Source: Streptomyces sp. NBC_00568
GTDB lineage: Bacteria > Actinomycetota > Actinomycetes > Streptomycetales > Streptomycetaceae
Reading direction: 5' to 3'
Length of the DNA: 64,000 nucleotides
NCBI RefSeq assembly: GCF_026341855.1
Contig: NZ_JAPENW010000001.1
Span: forward strand, 3,587,001 to 3,651,000
The notes under the pieces are model-generated. The model was not told where the DNA came from. It saw only the letters and a list, made by a program, of their open reading frames with translations, and did no database searches. How positions within the stretch are numbered: the first letter of the stretch is position 1; the number at the start of each line of letters is the position of its first letter. Positions 23,999-32,897 of the stretch are shown piece after piece. A program made the translations under genes and the position numbers.

Positions 23999-24883
23999 AT
24001 GAATGAGCCGTCCGTCCGCGGGGCCGCCCCCGCCGCCGAGCAGTACGTCCTGACCCTCTCGTGCCCCGACAAGCAGGGCATCGTGCACGCCGTGTCGAGC
24101 TACTTGTTCATGACAGGCTGCAACATCGAGGACAGTCAGCAGTTCGGCGACCACGACACGGGCCTGTTCTTCATGCGGGTCCACTTCTCGGCGGAGTCGC
24201 CGGTGACGGTGGAGAAGCTGCGCGCGAGCTTCACGGCCATCGGTGACGCCTTCCACATGGACTGGCAGATCCACCGGGCCGAGGACCGGATGCGGGTCGT
24301 CCTCATGGTCAGCAAGTTCGGCCACTGCCTGAACGACCTGCTCTTCCGCGCGCGGATCGGCGCGCTGCCCGTCGAGATCGCCGCCGTGGTCTCCAACCAC
24401 ACGGACTTCGCGGAGCTCGTGGGGTCGTACGACCTTCCCTTCCACCACATCGCGGTGACGAAGGACACCAAGGCCGAGGCCGAGGCGCAGCTGCTGGAGC
24501 TGGTGCGCGAGAAGGAGGTCGAGCTGGTCGTCCTCGCCCGCTACATGCAGGTCCTCTCCGACGACCTCTGCAAGCAGCTCAGCGGCCGCATCATCAACAT
24601 CCATCACTCCTTCCTGCCGAGCTTCAAGGGCGCGAAGCCGTACCACCAGGCACACACCCGCGGGGTCAAGCTCATCGGCGCCACCGCGCACTACGTCACC
24701 GCCGACCTCGACGAGGGCCCGATCATCGAGCAGGAGGTCGAGCGGGTCGGCCACGACGTCACCCCCGACCAGCTGGTCGCCATCGGCCGTGACGTGGAGT
24801 GCCAGGCGCTGGCCCGCGCGGTGAAGTGGCACGCGGAGCGCCGCATCCTGCTGAACGGCCGCCGGACGGTCGTTTTCGCGTAA
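23999..24883 (+). CDS. purU: formyltetrahydrofolate deformylase
   Basis: 294 residues; hydrolyses 10-formyl-THF to formate and THF. N-terminal ACT domain (VLTLSCPDKQGIVHAVSSYL), then the formyltransferase-like catalytic domain with VSKFGHCLNDLLFR, VSNHTDFAELV, NIHHSFLPSFKGAKPYHQAH (HxSxLPxxxG motif) and DLDEGPIIEQEV. ATG 23999 fits the family start; the longer frame does not. The stop codon lies in the first unit of an 8-bp tandem repeat. Confidence 0.95.
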   Translation: MNEPSVRGAAPAAEQYVLTLSCPDKQGIVHAVSSYLFMTGCNIEDSQQFGDHDTGLFFMRVHFSAESPVTVEKLRASFTAIGDAFHMDWQIHRAEDRMRVVLMVSKFGHCLNDLLFRARIGALPVEIAAVVSNHTDFAELVGSYDLPFHHIAVTKDTKAEAEAQLLELVREKEVELVVLARYMQVLSDDLCKQLSGRIINIHHSFLPSFKGAKPYHQAHTRGVKLIGATAHYVTADLDEGPIIEQEVERVGHDVTPDQLVAIGRDVECQALARAVKWHAERRILLNGRRTVVFA

Positions 24884-24910
24884 GGGCGTAAGGGCGTAAG
24901 GGCGTAAGGG
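24879..24910. repeat. four perfect 8-bp tandem repeats over the purU stop codon
   Basis: cgtaaggg four times in a row; the TAA in the first unit is the purU stop. Because each unit keeps a stop, copy-number change cannot extend PurU in frame 1. Confidence 0.95.
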
Positions 24911-24950
24911 ACGGGTGCTCTGCCCACCGGTGCGCGGGCCGCTCCTGCGC

Positions 24951-24998
24951 ACCGGCATACGGGCGTACCGGCATACGGGCGTGACGGCGCACCGGCGT
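24951..24998. repeat. 16-bp tandem repeat
   Basis: accggcatacgggcgt at 24951-24966 and 24967-24982, then a degenerate third copy. In the spacer between purU and the convergent anti-sigma gene. Confidence 0.85.
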
Positions 24999-25064
24999 GA
25001 GGCGCTGAGGCCTGGGCGGCCGGGGACATGCGGTCCCGGTCCGCGGCTCCGCCCGGCGCCCCGG

Positions 25065-26498
25065 CTACATCCGGCTCAGTGACGCCGCCGCGAACAGCAC
25101 GTCCCTGATGGCCTCACGGTCGCCGTCCTGTCCGGCGGCGGCCTCCTCCGGGGACACATGGCCCGCGGCCAGGCGGCAGAACTCCACCCCGTCCAGCGCG
25201 ACATGGGCGACCTCGCGCTCGGCGGAGCCGACGGCTCCGGGCGAGTCGAGCGGGATGAGCCACTCACCGCCGCCGGAGCCCTCGATCTCGAGGCGCAGGC
25301 TGCGCCCCGGAGCACCCGCGGTGACGAGATGCCGGGCCGGCGGGGCCGACAGCCCCGCCCGGCGCCGCTCGGCGAGCGACACGGGCAGCATCCGCGCGGC
25401 CAGGTCGATCATCCGGTGGAGGTGCCGGGGAGCGGGCGGCTCGTACGGGTAGTCCACCGCGTCGGCGATGTCCCCCGCGTGCACCCAGCACTCGAAGGCC
25501 CGGTCCAGCAGCGAGTCGCTGAGCGGCAGTTCGAAGCCGCCGTACGCCACGGTGAGCAGTCCGGAGCCCGCCCCGCGCTCGACCGCGCGGGCGTGGGAGG
25601 CGCCTCCCTCCACGAACGACGCGGTCCGCACGATGGTGTGGCTCTGCTCCCGCCAGGGCCGGCGCACGGACCGGGTGGGCGGGACGTCCGACGCCCGCCA
25701 GTACGCCTCGGTGCGCTCCTGCGGCGTCGGCCGCTCGGCTCCGGCGACGCCGAGCGGGTCGTCCAGGCCCAGCGCGACGGCGACCAGTCCGTCGACGCTC
25801 AGCAGATGGGCGATGACCCCGGCGACCGTCGTCCGGCGGCTCGTGGGCCCGTCGCCCTCGAACCAGCGCAGCCGCACGGGCGCGTGCCACTCTGAACCGC
25901 CGATGTCCTGGAGCAGGGCGTCGAGCCGGGCGGTCTCGGCGTCGTACGGAGCGGCCCACTCGGGTACCGGGATGCGCGGCGGGCGCCGGTCGAGGCAGCT
26001 CGTCAGGACGCGGGTGCGCAGCGTCGGGTCCAGGTCCAGGCTCTCCGCGGGATGCAGCAGCCCTACCGCCTCGCGCAGCCGCAGCGCCTCGTCCGCGCAC
26101 GAGCCGCAGTGCCCGAGGTGGTCCTCGACGGCCGTCGTCTCGTCCGCCGAGCAGGCGGCCAGCGCCCACGCGCCGAGCAGTGACTTCAGGACCCGGTGTT
26201 CGAGGACGAGCGGCGCCGGGCCGGGCGTGGCGGCCGGTTCGGGCAGTGCCCGTCCGGTGTCCTCGACGGAGGTGCGCGGCGGCGGTATGCGCGGGGGCCC
26301 GCCCGGGCCCGGCCCGGCGTCGCCGCTCCCGGGGAGGCCGGGGTCACGGGGCTCCCGGGAGCCCCGGGGGTCTTCGTACCCGTCCTCGTACGGGTCCTCG
26401 TGCCCGTCCTCGTACGTGTTCTCGTACGTGTTCTCGTACTTGTCCTGGTTCCCGCCCTCGTCGTCGAACGACTCGAACCGGTCATTTCCTTCGGTCAC
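25065..26498 (-). CDS. putative anti-sigma factor: zinc-finger domain fused to a maleylpyruvate-isomerase (DinB-like) domain
   Basis: 477 residues. N-terminus is acidic and repetitive (YENTYENTYEDGHEDPYEDG). Residues about 100-155 form a zinc anti-sigma (ZAS) module with HLGHCGSC (H-x3-C-x2-C). From about 175 on there is a mycothiol-dependent maleylpyruvate isomerase-like region (AETARLDALLQDIGGSEWHA, VAGVIAHLLSVDGLVAVALG, ECWVHAGDIADAVDYPYEPP). It overlaps the ECF sigma gene by 4 bp, the classic order sigma then anti-sigma. The fused thiol-enzyme fold suggests the sensor part reads mycothiol or a thiol-reactive signal (inference). No membrane segment, so it acts in the cytoplasm. Confidence 0.8.
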   Translation of the reverse strand: MTEGNDRFESFDDEGGNQDKYENTYENTYEDGHEDPYEDGYEDPRGSREPRDPGLPGSGDAGPGPGGPPRIPPPRTSVEDTGRALPEPAATPGPAPLVLEHRVLKSLLGAWALAACSADETTAVEDHLGHCGSCADEALRLREAVGLLHPAESLDLDPTLRTRVLTSCLDRRPPRIPVPEWAAPYDAETARLDALLQDIGGSEWHAPVRLRWFEGDGPTSRRTTVAGVIAHLLSVDGLVAVALGLDDPLGVAGAERPTPQERTEAYWRASDVPPTRSVRRPWREQSHTIVRTASFVEGGASHARAVERGAGSGLLTVAYGGFELPLSDSLLDRAFECWVHAGDIADAVDYPYEPPAPRHLHRMIDLAARMLPVSLAERRRAGLSAPPARHLVTAGAPGRSLRLEIEGSGGGEWLIPLDSPGAVGSAEREVAHVALDGVEFCRLAAGHVSPEEAAAGQDGDREAIRDVLFAAASLSRM

Positions 26499-27076
26499 CT
26501 CGCACCCCCGAATTCGGGCGGGGCGCCGGCGGGTCCGGTGTCGTGGGCGGTGGACAGGAGCTGGAGGCCGAGGCGGAGCCGGCGGCGGGCCTCGTCCTCG
26601 GTGACGCCGAGGTCGGCGGCGGCCTGGCGGTAGTCGCGGCGCTGGAAGTACGCGAGCTCCAGGGCGGCCCGCAGCGGGGTGGGCATGGAGGTGACGATGT
26701 AGTCGGCGCGGGCGGCGACGGACGCGCTGCGCACTTTGCGCTCCAGCTCCTCGGTGGTGCCCTGGCCGCCCTGGGCGAGCGCGGCGGTCTCGGTGGCGCG
26801 CAGGCGCTGCACGGCGAGACGGTGGGTCAGCGCGGCGACCCAGGAGCGCAGGGGGCCCTGCTTGGGGTCGTACGTGTCGGGGTTCTCCCAGACGTGGGCG
26901 AAGACCTCGCGGGTGATCCCGTCGGCGGCCCGCTCGTCTCCGAGCACGCGATGGGCGAGGCCGTGCACCAGCGACGCGAACCGGTCGTAGAGCTCACCGA
27001 GCGCGGCCGCCTCCCCGCGGGAGAGCCGCTGCTGCATCTTGCGGTCCCAGCGGGGCGGTGCGTCCTGCTTCGCCAT
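26495..27076 (-). CDS. ECF-type RNA polymerase sigma factor
   Basis: 193 residues. Region 2 from about residue 20 (ALGELYDRFASLVHGLAHRV, ADGITREVFAHVWENPDTYD, LRSWVAALTHRLAVQRLRA) and region 4 near 130-175 (LRAALELAYFQRRDYRQAAA, LGVTEDEARRRLRLGLQLL). Coupled by a 4-bp overlap with the zinc-finger anti-sigma protein. Probably controls its own operon and a stress regulon; three phased GCTGTCC repeats lie 75-126 bp upstream. Confidence 0.9.
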   Translation of the reverse strand: MAKQDAPPRWDRKMQQRLSRGEAAALGELYDRFASLVHGLAHRVLGDERAADGITREVFAHVWENPDTYDPKQGPLRSWVAALTHRLAVQRLRATETAALAQGGQGTTEELERKVRSASVAARADYIVTSMPTPLRAALELAYFQRRDYRQAAADLGVTEDEARRRLRLGLQLLSTAHDTGPAGAPPEFGGAR

Positions 27077-27482
27077 GCGGCCCCCTCACCTCTGGTAGTG
27101 CCCGGCGCCCGTCCGTGTGTCCGGCCGGTGTCCCGGCCGTGTCCCCTGTCGCTGTCCAGCCATGCAGTGCCGCTGTCCAGACTGTGTGCAACTGCTGTCC
27201 TGAATGTAGTCGGCACGTCCGACAGCGCACGCCCCTTTGCGCCAATGTGCGCCCCTGGACTGGCCATAGATGGTAGAGGCGTGGCGTTTCCGTCCCCAGA
27301 GATGGCTGCAACGGACCGTACGCGACCGAAAGTGACCCCTCCTGAAGGATTTTCGACCGTAGACAGGCGTTTCTTCCTGTGGGGATCCGTGTTTCATGGA
27401 ACTGCGGGTGGGCAGCCGCACTGGAAGGAAGCGTACGGAGTGCTTCCGTTTCTGCTGGACGAGGCGAGCGAGAGGCGTGGCG
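27077..27482. other. divergent regulatory region sigma / STAS gene (406 bp)
   Basis: No gene supported; an ATG at 27396 in frame with the STAS gene has no ribosome site. Contains three gctgtcc(a/t)g repeats about two helical turns apart (27151-27202). Confidence 0.5.
27151..27202. promoter_or_regulatory. three phased direct repeats GCTGTCC(A/T)G upstream of the ECF operon
   Basis: gctgtccag at 27151-27159 and 27172-27180 and gctgtcctg at 27194-27202, 21 and 22 bp apart, so on one face of the helix. They are 75-126 bp upstream of the sigma start and may bind an activator or mark the autoregulated promoter. Confidence 0.45.
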
Positions 27483-27920
27483 GTGACGCTCAAGGTGACC
27501 GACGTGACCGACGGCGAGGGCGGCGCGGGCGGCACAGCGAGTACGGGCGGCCCGGGTGCCGTGAGCCGTGAAGTGGGCGAGTGGGCCGTGCTGCGGGTGT
27601 CGGGCGAGCTCGACCTCGTGACGTCGCCGGCGCTGCGCCAGAGCGTGCACGACGTGGTGGCCGAGGGCCGGCACAGCATCGTGCTGGACCTCTCCGGGGT
27701 CGTGTTCTGCGACTCCAGCGGTGTCGGCGTCCTGATCGCCGCGCGTCGCCTCATGCGCTCCTGCCGCGGCCGCCTGCGGCTGATCCTGCCCGCCCAGGGA
27801 GCGGCCGACGGCTCGCACGTCAACCGCGTCCTCGCGGCTCTCGGTGTGCGCCGCCTCTTCGACGTGTACCCCGACGTCGACGCGGCCGTCGACGAGGAGT
27901 CCCGCCCGCTGTCGGCCTGA
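27483..27920 (+). CDS. STAS-domain anti-sigma-factor antagonist
   Basis: 145 residues from GTG 27483, preferred because GAGAGG lies 7 bases upstream. SpoIIAA/RsbV fold: WAVLRVSGELDLVTSPAL, IVLDLSGVVFCDSSGVGVLI, where DSSGVG carries the phosphorylatable serine. When dephosphorylated such proteins free a sigma factor by binding its RsbW-like kinase. A candidate kinase of that fold is encoded at 34.5 kb; pairing is only a guess. Confidence 0.9.
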   Translation: MTLKVTDVTDGEGGAGGTASTGGPGAVSREVGEWAVLRVSGELDLVTSPALRQSVHDVVAEGRHSIVLDLSGVVFCDSSGVGVLIAARRLMRSCRGRLRLILPAQGAADGSHVNRVLAALGVRRLFDVYPDVDAAVDEESRPLSA

Positions 27921-28136
27921 CACCACCCGCAGGGCACCGTGCCCGCGCCTTCGCCCGGAGTGACGCCCCCTGCTCACTGTGCGACGCACCGCCACGCGGT
28001 TGTTCCAGAATTCCCGCGGTCTTGGTGCAACAGTCGTTTTCCCGCTCCCTGGGCGGCCCGGTCGTCGTACTCTCCGTTCCAGATGAACCGCAGTCCGGCC
28101 GAGGCCGGCTGAGAAGTGAGGCGGTCCGAAGACACC

Positions 28137-28649
28137 ATGGTCAGCACCGAGTACGAGCGCAGGATTGCCGCCCGGTTCGCCGGCTTCGACCAGGACGGCA
28201 ACGGCTACATCGACCGCGAGGACTTCAACGTCGCGACCAAGGCGGTGCTCGCCGAGTTCGGTACGACGGCGCGGTCGGACAAGGGCCAGGCCCTGTACAT
28301 CGGAGCCGAGGCGTTCTGGCAGGGCATGGCCGGGATAGCGGACCGGGACGGCGATCAGCGGATCACCCGCGAGGAGTTCGTCAGCGGCGCGGTGAAGCGG
28401 CTGCGCGACAACCCCGAGCGGTTCGCCGAGATCGCCCGCCCCTTCCTGCACGCGGCCCTCGCGGTGGCGGACACCGACGGGGACGGCGCGGCCACGGTCG
28501 AGGAGACCACGCGCGTCCTCAGGGCTCTCGGAGTCGGCGACGACCTCGCCACCGCGGCCGCCGCCGCCCTGGACGCGGACGCCGACGGACGGATCGGCGA
28601 GAGGGAGGTCGTGAGCGCGTTCGCCCGCTACTTCACGGTGCCGGAGTAG
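28137..28649 (+). CDS. EF-hand calcium-binding protein
   Basis: 170 residues from ATG 28137. Four EF-hand-type loops: DQDGNGYIDREDF, DRDGDQRITREEF, DTDGDGAATVEET and DADADGRIGEREV, spaced like calexcitin/calmodulin-like proteins. Loops 1 and 2 have the full acidic pattern with a final Glu/Asp; loop 3 has Glu at position 12, loop 4 Glu. Cytoplasmic (no signal peptide). Streptomyces EF-hand proteins of this type have been linked to aerial growth; function here unproven. Confidence 0.9.
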   Translation: MVSTEYERRIAARFAGFDQDGNGYIDREDFNVATKAVLAEFGTTARSDKGQALYIGAEAFWQGMAGIADRDGDQRITREEFVSGAVKRLRDNPERFAEIARPFLHAALAVADTDGDGAATVEETTRVLRALGVGDDLATAAAAALDADADGRIGEREVVSAFARYFTVPE

Positions 28650-28675
28650 CGCGGGCCGGGTCCGATGGGGTTCCG

Positions 28676-28723
28676 CCCGGGAGAGCCCGTGGCCCGGGCC
28701 GACCCGGCTCGGGCTCTCCCGGG
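28676..28723 (+). terminator. terminator of the EF-hand gene
   Basis: Perfect 14-bp stem cccgggagagcccg / cgggctctcccggg with a 20-nt loop, 26 bp past the stop codon. Confidence 0.8.
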
Positions 28724-28809
28724 GACGGCCGGCCGCCGAGCCCGCCCGGCCCACGGCTGACCCCGGGACGGCCGACCGCTCACCCGAGAAGTTCGCGCCA
28801 CCCGGGGCC

Positions 28810-30342
28810 TCAGCCGGAAAAGCGTTCCCTGAGCCGGTACTTGAGCACCTTCCGCAGCGCCTCGTTGCGCGGAAGGGCGTCCACGACCTCCAGCTGTTCC
28901 GGCAGCTTGTGCACGGACATCCCTTCCCCGCGCAGATACGAGGTCATCGCGGCCAAGGTCAACTCCTCCGCTCCCGGCGGCTGTTCGACCACCGCGCAGA
29001 CGCGTTCCCCGCGCTCGGCGTCGGGCAGTCCGATCACGGCGACGTCCCCGACCGCCGGGTGCCGGTGCAGCAGGTCCTCGATCTCCTTCGCGGAGATGTT
29101 CTCGCCCTTGCGGATGATGATGTCCTTGACCCGGCCGGTGAGGACGAGATGCCCGCTCCCGGTCAGATGCCCGACGTCCCCGGTGATCAGGAACCCGTCC
29201 CCGTCGAACGCCTCCGCCGTCTGCGCCGGGTTCAGATACCCCTGGCACACGGCCTCCCCCCTGAGCCGTACGTCGCCGTCGACGCCACAGGGCCGGGAGG
29301 CTCCCGCCGCGTCCACGATCCGTATCTCCATGCCCTCCGGGGGCCTGCCCTCCGTGGTCGCGAGGTTCTCGGCCGTGTCGTCCGGCGCGCCCATCGTGAT
29401 CATCGGGACCTCGGTCATCCCGTACCCGTGGGTGAGCTGCACGCCCATCTCCCGGACGACGGAGTGATAGACCTCCGGCGGCTTCGGGGCTCCGCCGCCC
29501 GCGAGCAGCCGCAGTGTGGGAATGACGGGCTCCCCGGGCCGCTTGCGCTGTTCGGCGAGGAACATCGAGTAGAACGCGGTCGACCCGCCCGCCACCGTCA
29601 CGCCGTGCTCGCGGTAGCCCTCCAGCGCGGCGGGCAGCGCGAAGTGCTCGAACATCACGGCCGGGAAGCCGTACAGCAGCAGCATCACCGTGTAGTCGGG
29701 CCCGGCGATGTGCGCGTACGGGAAGGCCATCGAGCCCACGTCGTCGGCGGACAGACGCAGCGCGTGGGCGAGGCAGGAGCCGCCGGCGATCAGTGAACGG
29801 TCGGTGTGCAGCACGCCCTTGGGGTCCGAGGTGGTGCCCGAGGTCCAGTAGATCCAGCGGACGGAGGTGCCGTCGGAGGGCGGGGCGGGCAGCACGGCGG
29901 GATCACCCTCCGGCAGCGCGTCGTACGCCTCGAAGACGTTCTTCGCGCCGAGCCGGTGCGCCATCGCGGTGTGGTCGAAGCCGCGCCACTCGCCCGGCAC
30001 GGCGAAGTACTCCGCCTTCGACTCCCGCAGCGCGAAGCCGACCTCGCGGTCGCGGTAGAAGGGGATCACCGGCGACTGGACGGCGCCGACGCGGGCCAGC
30101 GCGAAGGACAGCAGGGCGGTCTCGATGCGGGTGGGCAGCTGCCAGGCGACCACCGTGCCGGGACGTACGCCCCGGTCGTGCAGGCCCGCCGCCACCCGCT
30201 CGGCGCGGTCGCGCAGCTCGCCGAAGGTCAGGGAGCGGTCGTCCTGGAGCAGGACGGGCCGGTCGGGGGTGAGGTCGGCTCGGCGGGCGACCAGCTCCCA
30301 CAGTGTGCGCGCGGAACTCAGGGCGTGTGCGGTGTCGTTCAC
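28810..30342 (-). CDS. AMP-dependent acyl-CoA synthetase of the catabolic regulon
   Basis: 510 residues from GTG 30342 (AGGGGG six bases upstream; the longer start at 30366 is poorer). ANL enzyme: WTSGTTSDPKGVL, HGYGMTEVP, DGFLITGDVG, KGENISAKEIEDLL and a C-terminal LRKVLKYRLRE with lysines in place of the usual SGK context (LPRNEALRKVL). It resembles cyclohexanecarboxylate/short cyclic acid CoA ligases. Divergent from the amidohydrolase operon; one palindrome of the CTGAC-N5-GTCAG type (30381-30395) lies 39 bp before its start and another 126 bp before it. Confidence 0.9.
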   Translation of the reverse strand: MNDTAHALSSARTLWELVARRADLTPDRPVLLQDDRSLTFGELRDRAERVAAGLHDRGVRPGTVVAWQLPTRIETALLSFALARVGAVQSPVIPFYRDREVGFALRESKAEYFAVPGEWRGFDHTAMAHRLGAKNVFEAYDALPEGDPAVLPAPPSDGTSVRWIYWTSGTTSDPKGVLHTDRSLIAGGSCLAHALRLSADDVGSMAFPYAHIAGPDYTVMLLLYGFPAVMFEHFALPAALEGYREHGVTVAGGSTAFYSMFLAEQRKRPGEPVIPTLRLLAGGGAPKPPEVYHSVVREMGVQLTHGYGMTEVPMITMGAPDDTAENLATTEGRPPEGMEIRIVDAAGASRPCGVDGDVRLRGEAVCQGYLNPAQTAEAFDGDGFLITGDVGHLTGSGHLVLTGRVKDIIIRKGENISAKEIEDLLHRHPAVGDVAVIGLPDAERGERVCAVVEQPPGAEELTLAAMTSYLRGEGMSVHKLPEQLEVVDALPRNEALRKVLKYRLRERFSG

Positions 30343-30380
30343 TTCGACCCCCTGCGGTTCGTTCACTTCGACACCCGTAG

Positions 30381-30395
30381 CTGACGGGCAGTCAG
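30381..30395. promoter_or_regulatory. regulon operator A: CTGAC-GGGCA-GTCAG
   Basis: Perfect 5-bp arms, followed by AT. Lies between the divergent CoA ligase and amidohydrolase genes, 39 bp upstream of the ligase start. One of nine good copies in 30-55 kb. Confidence 0.75.
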
Positions 30396-30467
30396 ATCGT
30401 GCGCAGAGCGTAGGGCTCGCCGCCTTGTCGGTCCATAGGTGCGGGGCTAGCCTGCTTGTGAACAGAG

Positions 30468-30486
30468 ATCTGACGACCCATCAGAT
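30468..30486. promoter_or_regulatory. regulon operator B: ATCTGA-N7-TCAGAT
   Basis: 19-bp palindrome (CTGACGACCCATCAG core) with 6-bp perfect arms, 60 bp before the amidohydrolase ATG and 73 bp right of operator A's end; the two sites flank the divergent promoters. Confidence 0.75.
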
Positions 30487-30546
30487 AATGGAATGCGTCC
30501 CGGGGGGACACCCTCGGACGGACCCGTACGCCCGGCGGAGGGGACC

Positions 30547-31734
30547 ATGACCGAACTGCCCCGCATCATCAGCGTCGACGACCATGTGATCGAGCCCGCG
30601 CACCTCTTCGAGACCTGGCTGCCGCGGAAGTACCGGGAGCGCGGTCCGCGGCCGCTCACCGCCGGGATCGGTGAACTCGCCTACGTCGCGGGCAAGTACC
30701 AGATCACCATGGACCCGGACGGACCGCCGACCGACTGGTGGATCTACGAGGACCTCAAGTTCCCGTACAAGCGCAACATCGCCGCCGTCGGCTTCGACCG
30801 CGACGAGATGACGCTGGAGGGCATCACCCGCGCGGAGATGCGGCGCGGCTGCTGGGACCCCGCCGAGCGCCTCAAGGACATGGACCTCAACCATGTCGAG
30901 GCCAGCCTCTGCTTCCCCACCTTCCCGCGCTTCTGCGGCCAGACCTTCGCCGAGGCGCACGACAAGGAAGTGGCCCTGGCCTGTGTGCGGGCGTACAACG
31001 ACTGGATGGTCGAGGAATGGTGCGGCGACAGCGGCGGCCGGCTGATCCCGCTGTGCCTGATCCCCCTGTGGGACATCGACCTCGCGGTCGCCGAGATCCG
31101 CCGCAACGCCGCGCGGGGCGTGAAGGCCGTCACCTTCTCCGAGATCCCCACCTATCTGGGGCTGCCCTCGATCCACTCCGGCTACTGGGACCCGTTCTTC
31201 GCGGTCTGCCAGGAGACCGGGACGGTCGTGAACATGCACATCGGCTCGTCGTCCCAGATGCCCGCCGCCTCCCCCGACGCGCCCCCCGCCGTCCAGGCCT
31301 CGCTGTCCTTCAACAACGCGATGGCCTCCATGATGGACTTCCTGTTCAGCGGCGTCCTGGTGAAGTTCCCGCGCCTCAAACTCGCCTACTCCGAAGGCCA
31401 GATGGGCTGGATCCCGTACGCCCTGGAGCGCGCCGACGACGTCTGGTCGGAGCACCGCGCCTGGGGCGGGGTCAGGGACCTGATCCCGGAACCCCCCTCG
31501 ACGTACTACTACCGGCAGATCTTCTGCTGCTTCTTCCGCGACAAGCACGGCGTCGCGTCCCTGGACGTGGTGGGCCGCGACAACGCCACCTTCGAGACCG
31601 ACTACCCGCACGTCGACTCGACCTTCCCGCACACCAAGGAGGTCGCCCTCGACCATGTGAAGGGCCTCGACGACGAGACGATCCACAAGCTGATGCGCGG
31701 CAACGCCATCCGCATGCTGGACCTGGATCTGTAG
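30547..31734 (+). CDS. amidohydrolase-2 family metal-dependent hydrolase/decarboxylase
   Basis: 395 residues from ATG 30547 with GGAGGGG upstream. TIM-barrel amidohydrolase_2 family (ACMSD-like): N-terminal IISVDDHVIEPAHLF (D-x-H metal motif variant), NHVEASLCFPTFPRFCG, LIPLCLIPLWDIDLAV, VNMHIGSSSQMP (metal His) and FETDYPHVDSTFP (metal Asp). Such enzymes hydrolyse or decarboxylate ring-cleavage acids. First gene of an operon with two acyl-CoA dehydrogenases; the stop overlaps the next start by 1 bp. Confidence 0.9.
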   Translation: MTELPRIISVDDHVIEPAHLFETWLPRKYRERGPRPLTAGIGELAYVAGKYQITMDPDGPPTDWWIYEDLKFPYKRNIAAVGFDRDEMTLEGITRAEMRRGCWDPAERLKDMDLNHVEASLCFPTFPRFCGQTFAEAHDKEVALACVRAYNDWMVEEWCGDSGGRLIPLCLIPLWDIDLAVAEIRRNAARGVKAVTFSEIPTYLGLPSIHSGYWDPFFAVCQETGTVVNMHIGSSSQMPAASPDAPPAVQASLSFNNAMASMMDFLFSGVLVKFPRLKLAYSEGQMGWIPYALERADDVWSEHRAWGGVRDLIPEPPSTYYYRQIFCCFFRDKHGVASLDVVGRDNATFETDYPHVDSTFPHTKEVALDHVKGLDDETIHKLMRGNAIRMLDLDL

Positions 31735-32888
31735 TGGATCTCGCCTGCACGCCCGAGGAGGAGGACTTCCGCGCCCGCCTGCGAACGTGGCTCGCCGGGG
31801 TCCTCCCGGCGCTGCCGCCGAAACCGTCCCCGGACGACTGGCCCGCGCGACGGGCGTACGACCTCGGCTGGCAGCGGATGCTGTACGACGCCGGGTACGC
31901 CGGGCTGCACTGGCCCGTCGACGCGGGCGGCCGGGGTGCCACGCCGACGCAGCACCTCATCTACCTGGAGGAGACGGAGAAGGCGGGCGCTCCCTACGTG
32001 GGGGCCAACTTCGTCGGGCTGCTGCACGCCGGGCCGACCATCGCCTCCGAGGGGAGCGCCGAGCAGCGGGCGCGCTGGCTGCCGCCCGTGCTGCGCGGCG
32101 AGGAGGTCTGGTGCCAGGGCTTCAGTGAGCCGGACGCCGGCTCGGACCTCGCGGCGCTGCGCACGCGCGCCCGGCGGGACGGCGACGACTACGTGGTGAG
32201 CGGGTCCAAGATCTGGACCTCCCACGCCGAGGTGGCCGACTGGTGCGAGCTGCTGGTGCGGACGGACCCCGCCGCGCGCAAGCACCGGGGCATCACCTGG
32301 CTCGCGATGCCCATGGACGCGCCCGGGATCACCGTCCGGCCGCTGCGGACCCTCGCGGGCTCCACCGAGTTCGCGGAGGTCTTCCTCGACGAGGTGCGTG
32401 TCCCGGTCGCCAACCGCGTCGGAGCCGAGAACGACGGCTGGCGCGTGACCATGGTGACCCTGTCGTACGAGCGCGGCACCGCCTTCGTCGGTGAAGTGGT
32501 CGCCTGTCGGCGCGTGTTGGCCGAGCTCGCGCGCGAGTCCCGCAAGAACGGGCGCTGGGACGACGCCGTGCTGCGACGCCGTCTCGGCCGGCTCAACGCG
32601 GAGTTCCGCGCACTGTGGCGGCTCACCCAGTGGAACGTCAGCGAGGCACAGGGGACGGGGGGAGTGCCCGGCGTCGGCGGTTCGGTCTTCAAACTGAGCT
32701 ACTCGCACGCCCGCCAGGAGCTGTTCGACGCCGCCGCCGAGGTCCTCGGCCCCGAGGCCCTGGACCTGGGACAGGAGTGGACCCTGGACCGGCTGTCCTC
32801 GCTCTCGTACACCATCGCGGCCGGCACCTCGCAGATCCAGCGGAACATCGTGGCCGAGCGGATCCTCGGCCTTCCCAAGGGGAGGTGA
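31734..32888 (+). CDS. acyl-CoA dehydrogenase, likely catalytic subunit of a heteromer
   Basis: 384 residues from GTG 31734, overlapping the amidohydrolase stop by one base. Motifs CQGFSEPDAGSDLAAL, SGSKIWTSHAEVADW, GSTEFAEVFLDEVRVP, and C-terminal YTIAAGTSQIQRNIVAERI. It resembles FadE-type dehydrogenases of steroid and cyclic-acid side chains, which work as alpha2beta2 heterotetramers with a second, shorter-type subunit; the gene 9 bp downstream is of that second type. Translationally coupled operon. Confidence 0.9.
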   Translation: MDLACTPEEEDFRARLRTWLAGVLPALPPKPSPDDWPARRAYDLGWQRMLYDAGYAGLHWPVDAGGRGATPTQHLIYLEETEKAGAPYVGANFVGLLHAGPTIASEGSAEQRARWLPPVLRGEEVWCQGFSEPDAGSDLAALRTRARRDGDDYVVSGSKIWTSHAEVADWCELLVRTDPAARKHRGITWLAMPMDAPGITVRPLRTLAGSTEFAEVFLDEVRVPVANRVGAENDGWRVTMVTLSYERGTAFVGEVVACRRVLAELARESRKNGRWDDAVLRRRLGRLNAEFRALWRLTQWNVSEAQGTGGVPGVGGSVFKLSYSHARQELFDAAAEVLGPEALDLGQEWTLDRLSSLSYTIAAGTSQIQRNIVAERILGLPKGR

Positions 32889-32897
32889 GTTCGGACC

